From NCBI RefSeq assembly GCF_903944925.1, contig NZ_CAJATU010000110.1:111882-175881 (forward strand): DNA of 64,000 nucleotides. Reading direction: 5' to 3'. Source of the DNA: an uncultured Rhodopila sp. (lineage in GTDB: Bacteria; Pseudomonadota; Alphaproteobacteria; Acetobacterales; Acetobacteraceae). Position 1 is the first letter of the stretch. The number at the start of each line of letters is the position of its first letter. Below the pieces are notes generated by a model. That model was not told the origin of the DNA, did not search any database, and worked only from the letters and a program-made list of their open reading frames with translations. This document shows positions 43,337 to 52,765 of this stretch, in pieces. Position numbers and translations under genes: made by a program.

Positions 43337-44728
43337 TTGCCTGCAATTTCATTCGTGTCCCGGCCTCTCGCTGCGTTTGCGGCGATCATCATCCTATGCG
43401 CCCCGCATGGCGGACTGGCGCAGACCTCACCCACGCCGCAGCCGGAACCTGTCCCGGTCACGCCGCAGCAAGCCGATGAGGTGACGACGGAACAGTGGGC
43501 GATCCACGGGCAGACGACCTATATCCAGCAGTTGCAGCCGGGTTTCCGCTCGCCCTATGCGGGACCGCAAAGCCTGCCCGCCGACGCCAACGGGCGTCAA
43601 ACCTTCGATGCTACCGTGTATCTCGGCTTCCGCCCGTGGCAGGGAGCGGAGGTCTGGCTCAACCCGGAAATCGATCAGGGTTTTGGCCTCGGCAACAGCT
43701 TTGGCGTGGCGGCCTACCTCAGCGGCGAAGCCTATAAGCTCGGCAACAAGGACCCTTACTACCGGATGGCGCGGGCGTTCGTCCGCCAGACCATCGACCT
43801 AGGCGGCGATGCACAGAAACTCGATCCCGACCTCAACCAGCTTGGCGGCACGCAGACGGCAAACCGCGTCGTGCTGACCGTGGGCAAGCTCTCCGTCGTC
43901 GATATCTTCGACACCAACAAGTACGCCCACGACCCGAGGCAGGATTTCCTGAACTGGGCGATCCTGGATGCCGGCGCCTTCGACTACGCCGCCGATGCCT
44001 GGGGCAGCACCTACGGCGCGGCGGCGGAATGGTACCAGGGCCGCTACGCCGCCCGTGTCGGCGTGTTCGACATGCCGAGCGTGCCGAACAGCACCGCGGC
44101 CAGCCTGCCGCTGTTGCAGCAGACCCAGTTCGTCGCGGAACTGGAGGAGCGGCATACGCTGTGGGACCAGCCCGGCAAGATCAAGGTGCTGTATTGGCTG
44201 TCGCGCGGCAACCTCGGCCTGTATGCGGACGCGCTGGCGCTCGCCGCGGCGACCGGCACCACGCCGTCGACCAAGGCGGTCGCCAACTACCGCAGCAAAT
44301 ACGGCGTGGCCTTCAACCTGGAACAGCAGATCGCCCCCGATCTCGGCCTGTTCGCAAAGGCCGGCTGGTCGCAGGGCAGCGTCGAGGAGGATGCGTTCAC
44401 CGACATCAACGCGTCCGTCGCCGTCGGCCTGTCGCTGGCCGGCACGCGCTGGGGCCGCCCCGACGACACGGTCGGGCTGGCCGGCGTGATCAGTGCGATT
44501 TCGGCAGTCGGCAGTCGCTACCTGGCGGCGGGCGGCCTGGGCGGCATCGTCGGCGACGGCGCGCTGTTCAAATCCGGTCCCGAGACGGTTCTGGAGACCT
44601 ATTACAGCTTCGCAGCGTTTAGCTGGGCCAAGCTCAGCGCCGATTACCAGTTCGTCAACAACCCGGCCTACAACCAGCAGCGCGGACCGGTGAACGTCTT
44701 TGCCCTGCGTTTGCATGCCGAATTCTGA
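43337..44728 (+). CDS. OprB-family outer-membrane porin
   Basis: A 463-residue outer-membrane beta-barrel protein. Signal peptide in residues 1-29 (AAFAAIIILCAPHGGLAQ). The mature part starts with WAIHGQTTYIQQLQPGFRSP and alternates polar and aromatic residues, including VYLGFRPWQGAEVWLNPEID and LDAGAFDYAADAWGSTYGAA, ending VFALRLHAEF with a terminal Phe. This is the carbohydrate-selective porin (OprB/YfcC-like) pattern. The start is probably TTG at 43337 after AGGGG; a GTG at 43355 is possible. It lies between cobO and the riboswitch, reading toward cobW, so a role in cobalt or corrinoid uptake might be suspected, but sequence gives no support for that. Confidence 0.8.
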   Translation: MPAISFVSRPLAAFAAIIILCAPHGGLAQTSPTPQPEPVPVTPQQADEVTTEQWAIHGQTTYIQQLQPGFRSPYAGPQSLPADANGRQTFDATVYLGFRPWQGAEVWLNPEIDQGFGLGNSFGVAAYLSGEAYKLGNKDPYYRMARAFVRQTIDLGGDAQKLDPDLNQLGGTQTANRVVLTVGKLSVVDIFDTNKYAHDPRQDFLNWAILDAGAFDYAADAWGSTYGAAAEWYQGRYAARVGVFDMPSVPNSTAASLPLLQQTQFVAELEERHTLWDQPGKIKVLYWLSRGNLGLYADALALAAATGTTPSTKAVANYRSKYGVAFNLEQQIAPDLGLFAKAGWSQGSVEEDAFTDINASVAVGLSLAGTRWGRPDDTVGLAGVISAISAVGSRYLAAGGLGGIVGDGALFKSGPETVLETYYSFAAFSWAKLSADYQFVNNPAYNQQRGPVNVFALRLHAEF

Positions 44729-44791
44729 CCCGCAGCCGCGCCGGGAAAGCGTTTGACACCGGGCGGCACCGGCAGCATACCCGCGGCTTGT

Positions 44792-44970
44792 TTCGATGGT
44801 CCCTCCAGAACGAGGGTTAAACGGGAATGCGGCCGGCTCGGATTACCGGGGCGAACCGCAGCTGCCCCCGCAACTGTATGCGGTTAGCCGAGCGCCGGCA
44901 GAGCCACTGGACCCCTGGTCCGGGAAGGCGGCGCAAGGCTCTGATCCGCAAGCCAGGATACCGGCCAACG
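44792..44970 (+). promoter_or_regulatory. Cobalamin riboswitch upstream of cobW
   Basis: The conserved core of the adenosylcobalamin riboswitch is present in order: GGTCCCTCC and GAGGGTTAAACGGGAATGC, then GCAGCTGCCCCCGCAACTGT, then the B12 box GAGCCACTGG (44901-44910), CCGGGAAGGCGG, and AAGCCAGGATACCGGCC at the 3' end. About 110 bases separate it from the cobW start. Ligand binding is expected to reduce expression of cobW and the following cob genes when cobalamin is plentiful. Confidence 0.92.
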
Positions 44971-45079
44971 AAGCAGTGCTGACGCAACGGGCGGGGTGCT
45001 CCGGTGCGGTTCGGTTTCGTGCCGGATGAGTTGCTGTACCCCATCGCTGAGTCCATGAGGCTCGGCTACGGAGGTGGGA

Positions 45080-46114
45080 ATGCGGCAGGCCATGACGAAA
45101 ATTCCGGTGACCATCGTCACCGGTTTCCTGGGTTCGGGCAAGACGACCCTGATCCGCCATGTGCTCGGACACGCGCATGGCCGCCGCCTGGCGCTGATCA
45201 TCAATGAATTCGGCGATGTCGGGGTGGACGGGACGATCCTGCGCTCCTGCGGCATCGACACCTGCCCGGACGAGAATATCGTCGAACTGGCCAATGGCTG
45301 CCTGTGCTGCACCGTGGCGGACGATTTCATCCCGGCGATCGAGGCGTTGCTGGCGCGCACGCCGCAGCCGGAACACATTATTATCGAGACCTCCGGATTG
45401 GCGCTGCCGAAGCCGCTGGTGAAGGCGTTCGACTGGCCGGAAATCCGCACCCGCCTGACCGTGGACGGCGTCATCGCCGTGGTCGATGGCGCGGCGGTGG
45501 CCGACGGGCGCTTTGCGGACGACCCGGCGAAGCTGGCCGCCCAGCGCGCGGCGGACGGCTCGATCGACCACGAAAACCCGCTGGAGGAGGTCTACGAGGA
45601 CCAGCTTCTGTGCGCCGACATGGTGGTGCTGAACAAAGCCGATCTGCTGACGGCGGAGACGGTGCAGCGGGTGATGGCGGAGATTCGGGCCGCCGTGCCG
45701 CGCGCGGTCAAGATCGTCGAAACCCGCGAAGGCCGGGTCGATCCCGCCGTCCTGCTCGGGCTGAGCGCGGCGGTGGAGGACGACCTTGCCCAGCGTCCCT
45801 CGCATCACGACACCGAGGCAGGCCATGATCACGACGACTTCGAGAGTTTCGTCGTCGAGATCCCCGCGACGTCGGATCCGGCTGCGCTGGTGAGCCGATT
45901 GGCGGCGGTCGCGGAACAGTTCGATGTGCTGCGGATGAAGGGATTTGTGGAAGTGTCCGGCAAGCCGATGCGCCTGCTCGTCCAGGGCGTCGGCCAGCGG
46001 TTCCGCCACCAGTTCGACCGTCCCTGGGCGGCGGAGGATCGCCGCAGCCGGTTGGTCGTTATCGGCGAAAAGGGCATCGATCGCACCGCCATCGCCGCGT
46101 CGCTGGCTGCGTAA
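45080..46114 (+). CDS. cobW: CobW GTPase
   Basis: A 344-residue G3E-family GTPase, a metallochaperone-like protein that helps deliver cobalt for corrin synthesis. Features: IVTGFLGSGKTTLIRHVLGH (P-loop, residues ~11-30), the metal-binding GCLCC motif, ETSGLALPKPL, and VLNKADLL for guanine recognition. A histidine/aspartate-rich stretch HHDTEAGHDHDD at about 230 precedes a C-terminal CobW_C domain. The ATG at 45080 follows GGAGG. It is the first gene behind the riboswitch and is followed by cobN after 12 bases. Confidence 0.95.
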   Translation: MRQAMTKIPVTIVTGFLGSGKTTLIRHVLGHAHGRRLALIINEFGDVGVDGTILRSCGIDTCPDENIVELANGCLCCTVADDFIPAIEALLARTPQPEHIIIETSGLALPKPLVKAFDWPEIRTRLTVDGVIAVVDGAAVADGRFADDPAKLAAQRAADGSIDHENPLEEVYEDQLLCADMVVLNKADLLTAETVQRVMAEIRAAVPRAVKIVETREGRVDPAVLLGLSAAVEDDLAQRPSHHDTEAGHDHDDFESFVVEIPATSDPAALVSRLAAVAEQFDVLRMKGFVEVSGKPMRLLVQGVGQRFRHQFDRPWAAEDRRSRLVVIGEKGIDRTAIAASLAA

Positions 46115-46126
46115 GGTCCCGGTCCG

Positions 46127-49100
46127 ATGCATCTGCTGCGCATCGAGTCCCGCTCGATCGACGGTTCGGCCGAGGCCGTCGACCTCGGTCAGAGTGCGGC
46201 GGACATCGTCGCGCTGTCGTTCACCGACACGGATCTGGCGGTTTTGGCGGCGGCCTGGGAGGCGGGGCAGGGGACGTTGCCCAGTCTGCGGCTGGCCAGC
46301 CTGGCCTCGCTGCGGCACCCGTATTCGGTCGATCTGTATGCGGACAAGGTGCTGTCGAAGGCGCGTTTCGTGCTGGTCCGGCTGCTCGGCGGCATGGATT
46401 ACTGGCGTTATGGCGTGGACGAGCTGGCCAATCTGGCGCGGTCTTCCGGTTTCCACCTCGCGATCGTCTCCGGCGACCAGCGGATCGATGAGCGTCTGGA
46501 TGAAGCGTCCACGCTTCCACCCGAAGCGCTGCGCCGCATCGGTGCCTATTTCGCCGCCGGCGGGGTCGAGAATATCGCTGCGTGCCTGCGCTTCGTGGCC
46601 GGGTATTTTTCGCCGCAACCCGGCGCGCCTGCCGCCGTGCCGGTGCCGTCGTTCGGAGTTTTCAATGTGGCCGCCCAAACCGTGTCACGGCCGGACCTGG
46701 TCCGGCCGTCCACGACTTTGGTTGGTTCGGCACGGCAAGTCGTGGATGGCCCTGACAAGCCCGGCCATGACACAAATGCAGCGGCTCGTGACGGGCACCC
46801 TAAGTTCGCGCCTATGGGGGCGCCTTCCGCCCTCATCGTTTTCTACCGCGCTGCTATGCTGGCGGCCGACACCGCCCCCGTCGAGGCGCTGGCGGAGGCG
46901 CTGTCGTCCCGCGGCTTCCGTGTCTCCGCCGTCCATGTCACCAGCCTGAAGGACGAGACCGCCGCCGCCTCCCTCCGCGCCCGTCTCGCCGCCGATCGGC
47001 CGGACGTGGTGTTGAATTTGACGGCATTTTCGGCGCGGTTGGATGGCGGCGGGTCGGTTCTCGACACCGCCGACGCTCCGGTTTTGCAGGTGGCGCTCAG
47101 CGGCGGCAGCCAACCGCAATGGCTTTTGTCGCAACGCGGCCTGGGGCCTGCCGATCTGGCGATGAACGTGGTGTTGCCGGAGCTCGATGGCCGGATCATC
47201 GCCGGTTCGATATCGTTCAAGGCCGAGACGCAGCGCAACGCGATGCTGGAGTTCACCCGGCTGGTGCATCAGCCGGAACCGGACGGCATTGCCCATGCGG
47301 CCGATTTGGCGATGGGGTGGGCGGATTTGGCGCGGAGGCCGCGGTCCGGCAGGCGCCTCGCATGCATTCTGTCCGACTATCCCGCCAAGGCCGGCCGCAC
47401 TGGCTACGCCGTCGGCCTCGACACCCCCCGCAGCGTGGTCGCGATCGCCGAGCGGCTGACGCGGGAGGGGTATGCGGTCGAGGGGCTGAATGACGAGGCG
47501 GCATTGGCGGCGGCTTTGTCGGGCGGACACGACCGCACCGTGCCCCCCGTCATGGCGGGCGGAGGCCCGCCATCCACGCGTTTGCCGGGACCTGTACCGC
47601 AAGGCGTGGATGGTGGCCCTTCGGCCACCATGACGGTGGATGACTACGAACGCCTGCTGACCACGCTGCCGACCCCCTTTGTCGCGCAAATCCGCGCGGC
47701 TCATGGCGACCCGGGCGGCGATCCTGCCGTCCGCGACGGCCTGTTCTGCTTCCGCGTCGTCCGTGCCGGCAACCTGCTTGTCGCCGTGCAGCCGGACCGC
47801 GGCAGCGCTTCCGCCCGCAAGACCGAGTATCACGACGCGGCCCTGCCGCCCCGGCACGGCTACGTTGCCTTCTACCTCTGGCTGCGCCATGTCGAACGAG
47901 TCCACGCGATCATCCACTGCGGCACCCACGGCACCCTCGAATGGCTGCCCGGCAAGGCGACGGCACTCTCCGCATCCTGCGCCCCGCGCGCGGTGCTCGG
48001 GCCGGTGCCGCTGATCTATCCGTTCATCGTCAACAACCCCGGCGAGGCCGCGCAGGCGAAACGGCGCACCGCCGCCGTCACCATCGGCCATCTGACGCCT
48101 CCGCTGACCGCCTCCGGCAGCCACGGCGCCGCTGCGGAACTGGAGGGTCTGTTCGACGAATACGCCGAAGCCCAGTCGCTCGACCCCCGCCGCGCCACGC
48201 GTCTGGCCGAACTGATCATGGCGCACGCCCGCGATACCGGCCTGGCCGCCGAATCCGGCGTCGCTCCGGACGAAGATGCGGAAGCCGCCTTGCCGAAACT
48301 CGACGCCTGGCTTTGCGACCTGAAGGACATGCAGATCGGCGACGGCCTGCACGTCTTCGGCCAGCCCCCGGAGCGGATCGCCGAGACCGCCGCCTCGCTC
48401 GCCGCCCTGACGGGATCCCAGCAGGCGCCAGTCGAAGCGCTGATCGACTCCTGCGCCGAAGCGGAAATGCGCGGGCTGCTTTCCGCCCTGGACGGACGCT
48501 TTGTGCAGCCCGGCCCCGCGGGTGCGCCGAACCGAGGCCGCATCGACGTGCTGCCGACGGGCCGCAACCTCTACAGCGTCGACCCGCGCGCGGTGCCGAC
48601 GCGCACCGCCTGGGAAATCGGCCGCCGCACCGCCGAGGCGCTTCTCACCCGCCACCTCCAGGACCACGGCGAGTGGCCGCAACGGATCGTGCTCGACCTG
48701 TGGGGCAGCGCCACGATGCGGACCGGCGGGGACGACCTGGCGCAGGCGTTCGCGCTGCTCGGGGTCCGGCCGCGCTGGGATGCCGGATCGAGCCGCGTCG
48801 CCGGCTTCGACATCCTGCCGCTGGCGGTGCTGAATCGGCCGCGTATTGACGTGACGCTGCGAATTTCCGGCCTGTTCCGCGACGTCTTCCCGGCACAGAT
48901 CGCGCTGTTCGACGACATCGTGCGCGAAGTCGCCGCGCTGGACGAGGCGCCGGAAGACAACCCGCTCGCCGCCAGCGTCCGCTCCGGTTCGGCCGACACC
49001 GGCCGCCGCATCTATGGCGCCGCGCCGGGAGCCTATGGCATCGGGCTGTCGCGGACCCTGGCGGAGGGCGATTGGACCGATCGCGATGCGCTCGGGGCCG

Positions 49101-49702
49101 CGTATCTTCAGGCCACTTCGCATGCGTATGGCGTCGGGCTGGACGGCGTCCCCGCCGCGCCGGACTTCCGCAGCCGCGTGGCCGAGGCGGATGCCTTCGT
49201 GCACGTGCAGGACATGCCCGGCCAGGACGTGCTGGATTCCGATGCCTTCGCCGAACATGAGGGCGGGTTTGCCGCCGCCGCCGCGTCGCTCGGCAACCAG
49301 CCGGCCCTGTATCACGCCGACACGACCAGCCCGGAGCGGTCGAAGATTCGGACGGTCCGGGAAGAGGTTGCCCGGGTGCTGCGGGCGCGTGCGACCAATC
49401 CGAAATGGCTCGCCGGGCAGATGCGTCACGGCTATCGCGGCGCCGCGGAGATCGCCCAGACGGTGGACAATGTCTGTGCCTACGCGGCACTCGCCGGCGT
49501 GGTGGACGACTGCCAGTTCGACCTGCTGTTTGACGCGACCATCGGCGATGAGACGGTGAGAAGCTTCCTGACCACGGCCAATCCGGCCGCCGCCCGGGCC
49601 ATCGCGGAGCAGTTCGCCGAAGCCGTAAGGCGAGGGTTATGGACGACACGACGCAACGCGCCGGCCACCGTCATGGCCGAGATGAGGACGGACGTGCGAT
49701 GA
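46127..49702 (+). CDS. cobN: Cobaltochelatase subunit CobN
   Basis: A 1,191-residue large subunit of the aerobic ATP-dependent cobaltochelatase, which inserts cobalt into hydrogenobyrinic acid a,c-diamide. CobN/BchH signatures: [64 protein letters not shown], then [20 protein letters not shown] and [16 protein letters not shown] near the C-terminus. It is somewhat shorter than the ~1,275 residues of Pseudomonas CobN. Two stretches (about residues 185-216 and 473-503) are unlike any CobN and are translations of palindromic elements ([30 protein letters not shown]). Both lie in linker positions and keep the frame. The CobS and CobT subunits are not in this window. Confidence 0.93.
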   Translation: MHLLRIESRSIDGSAEAVDLGQSAADIVALSFTDTDLAVLAAAWEAGQGTLPSLRLASLASLRHPYSVDLYADKVLSKARFVLVRLLGGMDYWRYGVDELANLARSSGFHLAIVSGDQRIDERLDEASTLPPEALRRIGAYFAAGGVENIAACLRFVAGYFSPQPGAPAAVPVPSFGVFNVAAQTVSRPDLVRPSTTLVGSARQVVDGPDKPGHDTNAAARDGHPKFAPMGAPSALIVFYRAAMLAADTAPVEALAEALSSRGFRVSAVHVTSLKDETAAASLRARLAADRPDVVLNLTAFSARLDGGGSVLDTADAPVLQVALSGGSQPQWLLSQRGLGPADLAMNVVLPELDGRIIAGSISFKAETQRNAMLEFTRLVHQPEPDGIAHAADLAMGWADLARRPRSGRRLACILSDYPAKAGRTGYAVGLDTPRSVVAIAERLTREGYAVEGLNDEAALAAALSGGHDRTVPPVMAGGGPPSTRLPGPVPQGVDGGPSATMTVDDYERLLTTLPTPFVAQIRAAHGDPGGDPAVRDGLFCFRVVRAGNLLVAVQPDRGSASARKTEYHDAALPPRHGYVAFYLWLRHVERVHAIIHCGTHGTLEWLPGKATALSASCAPRAVLGPVPLIYPFIVNNPGEAAQAKRRTAAVTIGHLTPPLTASGSHGAAAELEGLFDEYAEAQSLDPRRATRLAELIMAHARDTGLAAESGVAPDEDAEAALPKLDAWLCDLKDMQIGDGLHVFGQPPERIAETAASLAALTGSQQAPVEALIDSCAEAEMRGLLSALDGRFVQPGPAGAPNRGRIDVLPTGRNLYSVDPRAVPTRTAWEIGRRTAEALLTRHLQDHGEWPQRIVLDLWGSATMRTGGDDLAQAFALLGVRPRWDAGSSRVAGFDILPLAVLNRPRIDVTLRISGLFRDVFPAQIALFDDIVREVAALDEAPEDNPLAASVRSGSADTGRRIYGAAPGAYGIGLSRTLAEGDWTDRDALGAAYLQATSHAYGVGLDGVPAAPDFRSRVAEADAFVHVQDMPGQDVLDSDAFAEHEGGFAAAAASLGNQPALYHADTTSPERSKIRTVREEVARVLRARATNPKWLAGQMRHGYRGAAEIAQTVDNVCAYAALAGVVDDCQFDLLFDATIGDETVRSFLTTANPAAARAIAEQFAEAVRRGLWTTRRNAPATVMAEMRTDVR
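46682..46772. repeat. Palindromic element read in frame inside cobN (first)
   Basis: Left arm GTGTCACGGCCGGACCTGGT continuing to CGTCCACGACTT; right arm AAGTCGTGGATGGCCCTGAC continuing to CCCGGCCATGACAC. The outer ends (GTGTCA/TGACAC) and inner ends (CCACGACTT/AAGTCGTGG) pair perfectly. It encodes about 30 residues between the first and second CobN regions. Confidence 0.75.
47547..47636. repeat. Palindromic element read in frame inside cobN (second)
   Basis: Left arm CGTCATGGCGGGCGGAGGCC continuing to GCCATCCACGC; right arm GCAAGGCGTGGATGGTGGCC continuing to TTCGGCCACCATGACG. Arms pair at outer and inner ends, and each arm contains its own hairpin (GGCGGG/CCCGCC; GGTGGCC/GGCCACC). It encodes about 30 residues before the conserved DDYERLL segment. 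Confidence 0.8.
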
Positions 49703-49727
49703 GCGGGGCCGGCCACCGTTCTCCCTT

Positions 49728-49840
49728 CGTCATGGTCCTCGCAGCATGCCCCTCTGCGAAGGCGGGGGGCGGACCATCGACGCCGTGCCGCGCCCGCCGC
49801 GGCAAAGGCGTCGATGGTGGCCCTGCGGGCACCATGACGA
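49728..49840. repeat. Palindromic element between cobN and cobH
   Basis: CGTCATGGTCC and CACCATGACG at the ends, and CCATCGACGCC paired with GGCGTCGATGG further in, with an insert in the left arm (GCAGCATGCCCCTCTGCG). It fills most of the 172-base gap between cobN and cobH, where many related clusters carry cobG. A frame across it (49699-49878) is just the translated repeat. Confidence 0.7.
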
Positions 49841-49874
49841 TGGGGATGGAGCGACAACCCCGGGTCACCTCCCC

Positions 49875-50507
49875 ATGACCACCCACCACGACTACATCCG
49901 CGACGGCGCGGACATCTACCGCCGCTCCTTCGCCATCATCCGCCGGGAAGCTGATCTGGCGCGGTTTGGGGTGGAGGAGGAGAGGGTCGCGGTGAGGATT
50001 ATCCATGCCTGCGGCATGGTGGAGGCGGCAGCCGACATCGCCTTCTCCCCCGGCGCCGTGAAAGCCGGCATCGCGGCGCTGGAAGCCGGCGCGCCGATAC
50101 TGTGCGACGCGAAGATGGTTTCGAACGGCGTCACCCGGGCGCGGCTGCCGCGCGACAACGCGGTGGTCTGCACGCTCGATGCGCCGGAGATTCCAGCGCT
50201 GGCCGCCCGGCTCGGCACCACGCGGACAGCGGCTGCGATGGAACTGTGGCGCGATAAGCTCGGCGGCGCCGTGGTCGCCATCGGCAATGCACCGACGGCC
50301 TTGTTCCGGTTGCTGGAACTGCTCGATGAGGGCCTGCCGCCCCCTGCCTGTGTCATCGGCATGCCCGTCGGCTTTGTCGGTGCGGCGGAGTCGAAAGAGG
50401 CGCTGATCGCGGATGGCCGCGTTCCCTGGCTGTGCGTGCGCGGGCGCAAGGGTGGCAGCGCGATGACCGCCGCTGCGATCAACGCATTGGCGAGTGCCAG
50501 GGAATGA
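49875..50507 (+). CDS. cobH: Precorrin-8X methylmutase
   Basis: A 210-residue enzyme that moves the C-11 methyl group to C-12, turning precorrin-8x into hydrogenobyrinic acid. Family marks: [40 protein letters not shown] with the catalytic histidine, [34 protein letters not shown] and [14 protein letters not shown]. Full length for CobH. ATG at 49875; its stop overlaps the cobI start (ATGA). Confidence 0.96.
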   Translation: MTTHHDYIRDGADIYRRSFAIIRREADLARFGVEEERVAVRIIHACGMVEAAADIAFSPGAVKAGIAALEAGAPILCDAKMVSNGVTRARLPRDNAVVCTLDAPEIPALAARLGTTRTAAAMELWRDKLGGAVVAIGNAPTALFRLLELLDEGLPPPACVIGMPVGFVGAAESKEALIADGRVPWLCVRGRKGGSAMTAAAINALASARE

Positions 50508-51244
50508 CAACCGCTCAATCAACCGGGCGGCTGTTCGGCATCGGCCTCGGCCCCGGCGACCCGGAGTTGCTGACCATCAAGGCGGTGCGGCTGATCCAGG
50601 CCGCACCGGTGGTGGGATATTTCGCCAAGGCGGGGCGGCGCGGCCATGCGCGCGAAATCGTCGATCGCTGGATGACCGGCAACGCCGAAGAACTGCCGCT
50701 GTATTACCCGATGACGACCGAGCATGCGTTCGACAGCCCGGTCTATGTCAGTGTCCTGGCCGAGTTCTACCGCAATGCCGTCGCGACGATATCGGCGCAT
50801 TTGGACGCCGGCCGGGACGTGGCGCTTTTGAGCGAGGGCGACCCGCTGCTCTACGGGTCGTTCATGCACCTTTATATAAGGCTTCGGCCATTCTACCCGG
50901 TCACCCTGGTGCCCGGCGTGATGGGGATGGCGGGATGCTGGTCCGCCGCGGCCGAACCGATGACCTGGGGCGACGACACGCTGCTGGTGCTGCCGGGCAC
51001 GCTGCCGCTGGAAGACCTGATCGCCCGGCTACGCGGCACCGATGCCGCGGTGATCATGAAGCTGGGCCGCAATTTCGCGAAGGTGCGGACCGCGGTGCAG
51101 GAGGCCGGGCTGCTGGACCGCGCAATCTACGTCGAGCGCGGCACGATGGCGGATGAGGTCGTGATGAAGCTGGCGGACAGGACGGAGGGCGAGGCGCCGT
51201 ATTTCTCGCTGATCCTGATTCCGGGCCAGGGGCGCCGCCCGTGA
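50504..51244 (+). CDS. cobI: Precorrin-2 C20-methyltransferase
   Basis: A 246-residue SAM-dependent methyltransferase of the tetrapyrrole methylase fold, methylating precorrin-2 at C-20. Marks: [20 protein letters not shown] at the N-terminus, [19 protein letters not shown] (SAM site), [20 protein letters not shown] and a C-terminal [13 protein letters not shown]. It overlaps both neighbours by four bases, showing tight coupling of cobH-cobI-cobJ. Confidence 0.95.
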   Translation: MTTAQSTGRLFGIGLGPGDPELLTIKAVRLIQAAPVVGYFAKAGRRGHAREIVDRWMTGNAEELPLYYPMTTEHAFDSPVYVSVLAEFYRNAVATISAHLDAGRDVALLSEGDPLLYGSFMHLYIRLRPFYPVTLVPGVMGMAGCWSAAAEPMTWGDDTLLVLPGTLPLEDLIARLRGTDAAVIMKLGRNFAKVRTAVQEAGLLDRAIYVERGTMADEVVMKLADRTEGEAPYFSLILIPGQGRRP

Positions 51245-52011
51245 CCTCAAAGAGCGGCACCCTCGCCATCATCGGCCTCGGCCCCGGCCCGGCGAAATGG
51301 ATCGCCCCCGAGGCGGCCGCGGCGCTGGAAGCCGCCTCCGACCTCATCGGCTACCAGCCCTATCTCGACCGCATTCCCTCGCACCCGGGGCAGCGCCGCC
51401 ACGGCAGCGACAACCGCGTCGAGGTCGCCCGCGCCCGCGACGCCCTGGCCCTGGCCGCGGGCGGTTGCCACGTCGCCGTCGTGTCCGGCGGCGATCCCGG
51501 CATCTTCGCCATGGCCGCCGCGGTGTTCGAGGCGGTCGAGGCCGGCGACCCCGCCTGGCGCGCCCTCGATATCACAGTTATTCCTGGCATCTCCGCCATG
51601 CAGGCCGCCGCCGCCCGGCTCGGCGCGCCGCTCGGGCATGATTTCTGCGCCATCTCGCTGTCCGACAACCTCAAGCCCTGGACGGTGGTGGAACGCCGTC
51701 TGCGTGCTGCGGCACAGGGCGATTTCGTGATCGCGCTCTACAATCCGGCGTCCAGGGCGCGGCCCGAGCAGATCCACCTGGCGTTCAGCCTGCTGCGCGA
51801 CTGCAAGGCGCTCAGCACGCCCGTGGCCTTCGCCCGCGCGGTCGGACGAGAGGATGAGCGGATCGTCCTGACCACCCTCCGCACAGCCGAACCGTCGACC
51901 GCCGACATGAGCACCCTGGTGCTCATCGGCTCCAGCGAGACGCGCTTCGTCGAGCGGCGCGGGCGGACGCCCTGGTTGTTGACGCCGCGCAGCTACGGGG
52001 CGCCGCGATGA
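51241..52011 (+). CDS. cobJ: Precorrin-3B C17-methyltransferase
   Basis: A 256-residue tetrapyrrole methylase that methylates C-17 during ring contraction. Marks: LAIIGLGPGPAKWIAPEAAA, DLIGYQPYLDRI, VAVVSGGDPGIFAMAAAVFE, VIPGISAMQAAAARLGAPLG, DFCAISLSDNLKPW and VIALYNPASRARP. Start GTG, overlapping the cobI stop (GTGA). Its end overlaps cobK, which reads from the other strand, by 19 bases. The oxygenase that normally precedes it (CobG or CobZ) is not present in the window. Confidence 0.95.
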   Translation: MTSKSGTLAIIGLGPGPAKWIAPEAAAALEAASDLIGYQPYLDRIPSHPGQRRHGSDNRVEVARARDALALAAGGCHVAVVSGGDPGIFAMAAAVFEAVEAGDPAWRALDITVIPGISAMQAAAARLGAPLGHDFCAISLSDNLKPWTVVERRLRAAAQGDFVIALYNPASRARPEQIHLAFSLLRDCKALSTPVAFARAVGREDERIVLTTLRTAEPSTADMSTLVLIGSSETRFVERRGRTPWLLTPRSYGAPR

Positions 52012-52739
52012 GCCTCGATCCACGCCAATATATCCTCGAGGGTTTCGTATTCCGGAACCGCCCCGGCCAACGGCCGCTCAACGACGATCATCTCGATGCC
52101 CAGCACGCGGGCCGCGGCCAGTTTCGCCTCGGTCGCGGAACCGCCGCTGTTCTTGGTGACCAGCGCGTCCACCGTCTCGTCGCGCATCAGGGCGATCTCG
52201 TCTTCGGCGGTGAACGGTCCACGGGCGAGAATCAGGCGGTGCGAGGGCAGCAACCTGACCGCGTCCGGCGGGTCAATCGTGCGCACGATGTAGTGGTGCT
52301 GCGGTGCCGCCGCGAACGCCGCCAACTGCAATCCGCCGATGGTCAGGAACACGCGGCGCGGCTGCTCGCCCAACGCCCGGGCTGCCTCGGCCATGCCGGC
52401 GACGCTGGTCCAACGGTCGCCGTCCTGCCGGCGCCAGGCGGGACGGGTGAACACCGCCAGCGGAACGCCGAGCCGCCCGCACGCCGCCGCAGCGTTGCGC
52501 GACATCTGCGCGGCGAAGGGATGGGTTGCGTCGATTACGGCCTTAACGCGGTGTTCGGCCAGATACGCCTCCAGCCCCGCGACCCCGCCGAACCCGCCGA
52601 CACGGAACGGTATCGGCGGCGGCACCGGGCTTTGCGTCCGGCCGGCGAAGGACAGCACCGGCTCCAGGTCCGTGCGTTCGGCGATCCGCCGGACCAGGAG
52701 GCTGGCCTCCGTCGTGCCGCCGAGAATCAACAGTCGCAT
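51993..52739 (-). CDS. cobK: Precorrin-6A reductase
   Basis: A 248-residue NADPH-dependent reductase converting precorrin-6A to 6B. Marks: MRLLILGGTTEASLLVRRIA (nucleotide-binding start), VIDATHPFAAQMSRNAAAAC, VFLTIGGLQLAAFA and VDALVTKNSGGSATEAKLAA. The ATG at 52739 starts the conserved fold; the frame is open eight codons further upstream. It is inverted relative to its neighbours: tail-to-tail with cobJ and head-to-head with cobL, with 26 bases between the start codons. Confidence 0.95.
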   Translation of the reverse strand: MRLLILGGTTEASLLVRRIAERTDLEPVLSFAGRTQSPVPPPIPFRVGGFGGVAGLEAYLAEHRVKAVIDATHPFAAQMSRNAAAACGRLGVPLAVFTRPAWRRQDGDRWTSVAGMAEAARALGEQPRRVFLTIGGLQLAAFAAAPQHHYIVRTIDPPDAVRLLPSHRLILARGPFTAEDEIALMRDETVDALVTKNSGGSATEAKLAAARVLGIEMIVVERPLAGAVPEYETLEDILAWIEAHRGAP

Positions 52740-52765
52740 CGTCAAACCCCGGGAAAGCCGCACAG

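Noticed and set aside
46685..49429. A 914-codon open frame antisense to cobN
   Set aside because: Long antisense frames are expected in high-GC coding DNA; the sense strand carries all CobN motifs and the antisense translation is low-complexity.
49699..49878. Small frame overlapping the cobN stop that could be a gene in the cobG position
   Set aside because: Its translation is that of the palindromic element and shows no CobG feature.
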